The notes under the pieces were generated by a model that saw nothing but the letters and a program-made list of their open reading frames with translations, was not told the origin of the DNA and did no database searches. A DNA stretch of 64,000 bases from Aureispira sp050633105. GTDB lineage: Bacteria; Bacteroidota; Bacteroidia; Chitinophagales; Saprospiraceae. The stretch's first letter is position 1. The number at the start of each line of letters is the position of its first letter. The stretch is from positions 1 through 64,000 of the forward strand of contig JBOEFW010000084.1 of NCBI GenBank assembly GCA_050633105.1, given 5' to 3'. The position numbers and the translations under genes are program-made. Shown piece after piece: positions 61,783 through 64,000 of this stretch.

Positions 61783-64000
61783 ATGTCTAAAATACTACAA
61801 GGGGTACTGTGCCTACTCTTAGACTTTTTTTGGAGCGCCCCCAAAACAACTCAAGCACAATTTGATGTGCATCCTGATTCTTCTTTTTATACCTTTTTGG
61901 ATTCTTTTTATCACTACCATCAAGAGGACAGCCTCGAAGGTGGATTGTATAACCAAGTTCGGCGGGATGTCATGACTTGGGGGACACGCCTTGCCCCAAG
62001 TGGCAACATGAGTAAGGCCACACAGGCTATAATGGCCTATACAAGTGCTTACAAGAATATAAGTGGCACAGCAAGTGCCACAGGCATTGTACTACCTCCT
62101 GTCTACAGCCCTGCTGTGCCTTGGCGCGAACTAGGACCATTGACAACTCCTGTTAATCATAGACATACAGGAATGGGGCAGATTCACCGAATTGCGTTTC
62201 ATCCACAATATAATGGTACGAGTAATCAAACCCTTTATGCTGGATCTCATTATGGCGGATTGTATAGATCAGACAATGGAGGAGATAACTGGTACAATTA
62301 TCATACAGATAGAGGTTTGTCTATGACTTCTGTAGGCGGTATTGCCGTCTCCAATAACTATGTTTTCATTTGTACAGGGAATGGAGATTATGGCTATGCC
62401 GATTATGGAGTTTCAGCCAATTATGAGCCATTGTCTTCTTTGCTCAACAATTACAATCCATTGCATACCCAAGGGGTCTACTACAATGTGCCAGGCACAA
62501 CAACTTGGCAAGACATGAATGGGAGTAGTGTCACCATGATTGATGGAAGCACCAAAACGAACCTCTTACAGGTTTTTGAGAACGGCGGAACCATGCGTAA
62601 TATCATCGTGCATCCAACCAACGATAATATTTTGTACCTCGCCACCAGCCAAGGTATTTTCAAAACAACGGATAAAGGCGGACTCTGGCAACAGGTTTTA
62701 GTTGGGCCATCAAGTGGTGTAGGAACTTGGACACTCGACACCGAATGGCGTGGCCTAGAATTTAATCCACTCGATCCTTCTATTCTATACGCCAGTGGAA
62801 AGGAGGTCTATCGCTCTGATGATGGCGGGACTACTTGGGTGAGTCAGAACATCACCCCAACCGCTGGAAATCAAATAAAGCGTATTAATATTGCGTTGTC
62901 TATAGCTGACACGAGTAAACTTTATGCCTATTCGGTCTCTGATAATGTTTTAGAGACAGGTATCTACTTGTATGAGAATGGAAATTGGACATTTATAAAA
63001 CAACATTCCAGCGATAAAGCTAGTTTTAATGCGATTGCCGTCGCTCCCTCTGATCCTGATGTGGTTCATATTGGAGCTATACCGATAATCGGTGTTAGAA
63101 ATGGTTCCTTAAGTACTGTTGGGGTTTTAGGTTCCTCCGATCATGATGATGTGCATGCCTTAGAATACCCACCCCATACGGATAGTTTTCTTTTTGTTGG
63201 AAATCATGGTGGCGTTGAAATTACTGGTAGGCATTTTACGTTCAATAATAGAAAATATACAGGTTTAGGAGTAGCCACCATCTGGTCGTTTGATGACTGG
63301 GAAGGAAATGATAGTGTATTGGTCTTGGCGCTCCAAGACAATGGGATTTTTAATACCAATGACTATAGTGCAACTTGGGAGGGTAGTATAGAAAAAGAGG
63401 ATGGATACAGTGTACGCCTTGATGATCATACAGGAACGGCCTATGCGATGTTTAATAACTATCAAGGCTTATATGATATCAATAACAAACTGGTCAAAAA
63501 AGCAGAAATAAATCCTACCAATACAGGGGTGTTAATCCCTTCAGATGATGGTTTAGTAGGAGGGCCTCCAATCAAAATACCCAATACCTTCCCAATGGTG
63601 AACCATCCAAAGAATGAAATTGCTTATGTAGGATTTTCAGAATTGTATCAGCGAACAGTAGAAACCTATAATTATGATCCGACTCGTAATCTTCCTACAA
63701 TAGATTCTTTGTTGCTAGCACGCACGGTCTATAGTGCTCCTAGCGACACCGCCAACATTTTACGTGTAACCAACGCGCTTACTTGTACAGAAGTAGGGGG
63801 TGTAGTTGTAGGGGTAGCCCCAACTTTCACGCCTCATCCTGTTCTGTTTTGGGGGTGGAAAAGAGATACAATTTGTAGAATGATATCATCTCAAACATTG
63901 GCTAATTTTATGATGCCCTTAAAATCAGACCTTAAAAAACATAAGCCAACCCACTGGAACCGTCGTATTTTGGATATTGCCTTCTCCGAAGACGACAGCA
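61783..64000 (+). CDS. Secreted BNR-repeat beta-propeller protein (3' partial)
   Basis: Open from the ATG at 61783 to the window end (739 codons), so it is incomplete. The N-terminus MSKILQGVLCLLLDFFWS is signal-like, with cleavage likely near TTQAQ. Repeats of the sialidase/sortilin BNR type recur: LYAGSHYGGLYRSDNGGDNW, LYLATSQGIFKTTDKGGLW and VYRSDDGGTTWVSQN, with Asp-box motifs. The whole is probably a large extracellular beta-propeller; a T9SS tail is expected beyond the window but not seen. Substrate unknown. Confidence 0.82.
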   Translation, partial: MSKILQGVLCLLLDFFWSAPKTTQAQFDVHPDSSFYTFLDSFYHYHQEDSLEGGLYNQVRRDVMTWGTRLAPSGNMSKATQAIMAYTSAYKNISGTASATGIVLPPVYSPAVPWRELGPLTTPVNHRHTGMGQIHRIAFHPQYNGTSNQTLYAGSHYGGLYRSDNGGDNWYNYHTDRGLSMTSVGGIAVSNNYVFICTGNGDYGYADYGVSANYEPLSSLLNNYNPLHTQGVYYNVPGTTTWQDMNGSSVTMIDGSTKTNLLQVFENGGTMRNIIVHPTNDNILYLATSQGIFKTTDKGGLWQQVLVGPSSGVGTWTLDTEWRGLEFNPLDPSILYASGKEVYRSDDGGTTWVSQNITPTAGNQIKRINIALSIADTSKLYAYSVSDNVLETGIYLYENGNWTFIKQHSSDKASFNAIAVAPSDPDVVHIGAIPIIGVRNGSLSTVGVLGSSDHDDVHALEYPPHTDSFLFVGNHGGVEITGRHFTFNNRKYTGLGVATIWSFDDWEGNDSVLVLALQDNGIFNTNDYSATWEGSIEKEDGYSVRLDDHTGTAYAMFNNYQGLYDINNKLVKKAEINPTNTGVLIPSDDGLVGGPPIKIPNTFPMVNHPKNEIAYVGFSELYQRTVETYNYDPTRNLPTIDSLLLARTVYSAPSDTANILRVTNALTCTEVGGVVVGVAPTFTPHPVLFWGWKRDTICRMISSQTLANFMMPLKSDLKKHKPTHWNRRILDIAFSEDDS

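Overview
The window looks like chromosomal DNA of a low-GC, gliding, marine-type Bacteroidota, most likely a member of the Saprospiria (an Aureispira- or Saprospira-like organism; this genus guess is an inference). The evidence is: many secreted proteins with type IX secretion (T9SS) type A sorting domains, a GldB-like lipoprotein, DUF4476 and DUF7619-type domains, a CarboxypepD_reg-like TonB-dependent receptor, promoters of the Bacteroidota form (TTG, about 19 bp, TAnnTTTG), and mevalonate-pathway genes.

Layout. 1-2163: a lytic transglycosylase with LysM domains and a 60-bp tandem repeat broken by an assembly gap. 2432-6483: tatA, an M16 peptidase, an orphan LutB-like Fe-S protein and an unknown protein. 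6728-7896: a sigma-70 family factor followed by a small protein resembling an anti-sigma factor without zinc ligands, with a large hairpin between them. 8367-12393: sucD, a DivIC/FtsB-like protein, HMG-CoA reductase and type 2 IPP isomerase. 13186-14901: a T9SS cargo protein. 15165-17211: an AAA ATPase and a RloB-like TOPRIM protein, an overlapping pair of the RloA/RloB (AbiL-like) kind and the only plausible phage-defence locus here. 17219-26693: an ABC permease, a degenerate OmpA-like protein, small lipoproteins, a T9SS cargo protein, an immunity-like protein, a membrane protein, prfA and purine nucleoside phosphorylase.

27380-38781: a small secreted protein, a helical protein, and three tandem paralogues of about 975 residues that all carry the same domain order and a T9SS tail. 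39190-44700: a beta-propeller/DUF4476 protein, a small basic protein, a DgkA-like kinase, and a lipoprotein-TonB receptor operon whose promoter abuts a 17-1-17 palindrome, probably a metal-responsive operator. 44861-48577: a glycosyltransferase, a DUF255 thioredoxin-domain protein and a membrane protein. 49002-56524: a secreted leucine-rich-repeat protein with a long Ala/Glu/Lys helix, an MFS transporter, an LRR protein with a possible BRCT-like end, a beta-barrel protein and a GldB-like lipoprotein. 56787-64000: phosphatidylserine decarboxylase, an exported Lys/Ala/Thr/Cys-rich repeat protein, uvrB, an OmpA/SPOR-like protein and the first 739 codons of a BNR-repeat secreted protein that runs off the window.

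Housekeeping genes are scattered singly and most units end in clear intrinsic terminators. The accessory character comes from secreted and surface proteins. The most notable items are the RloAB-like pair, the zinc-less anti-sigma candidate with its hairpin, the palindrome at the TonB receptor promoter, the tandem triplication, and the repeated presence of stem-loops in 5' leaders. No tRNA, rRNA, CRISPR array or transposase was recognised.
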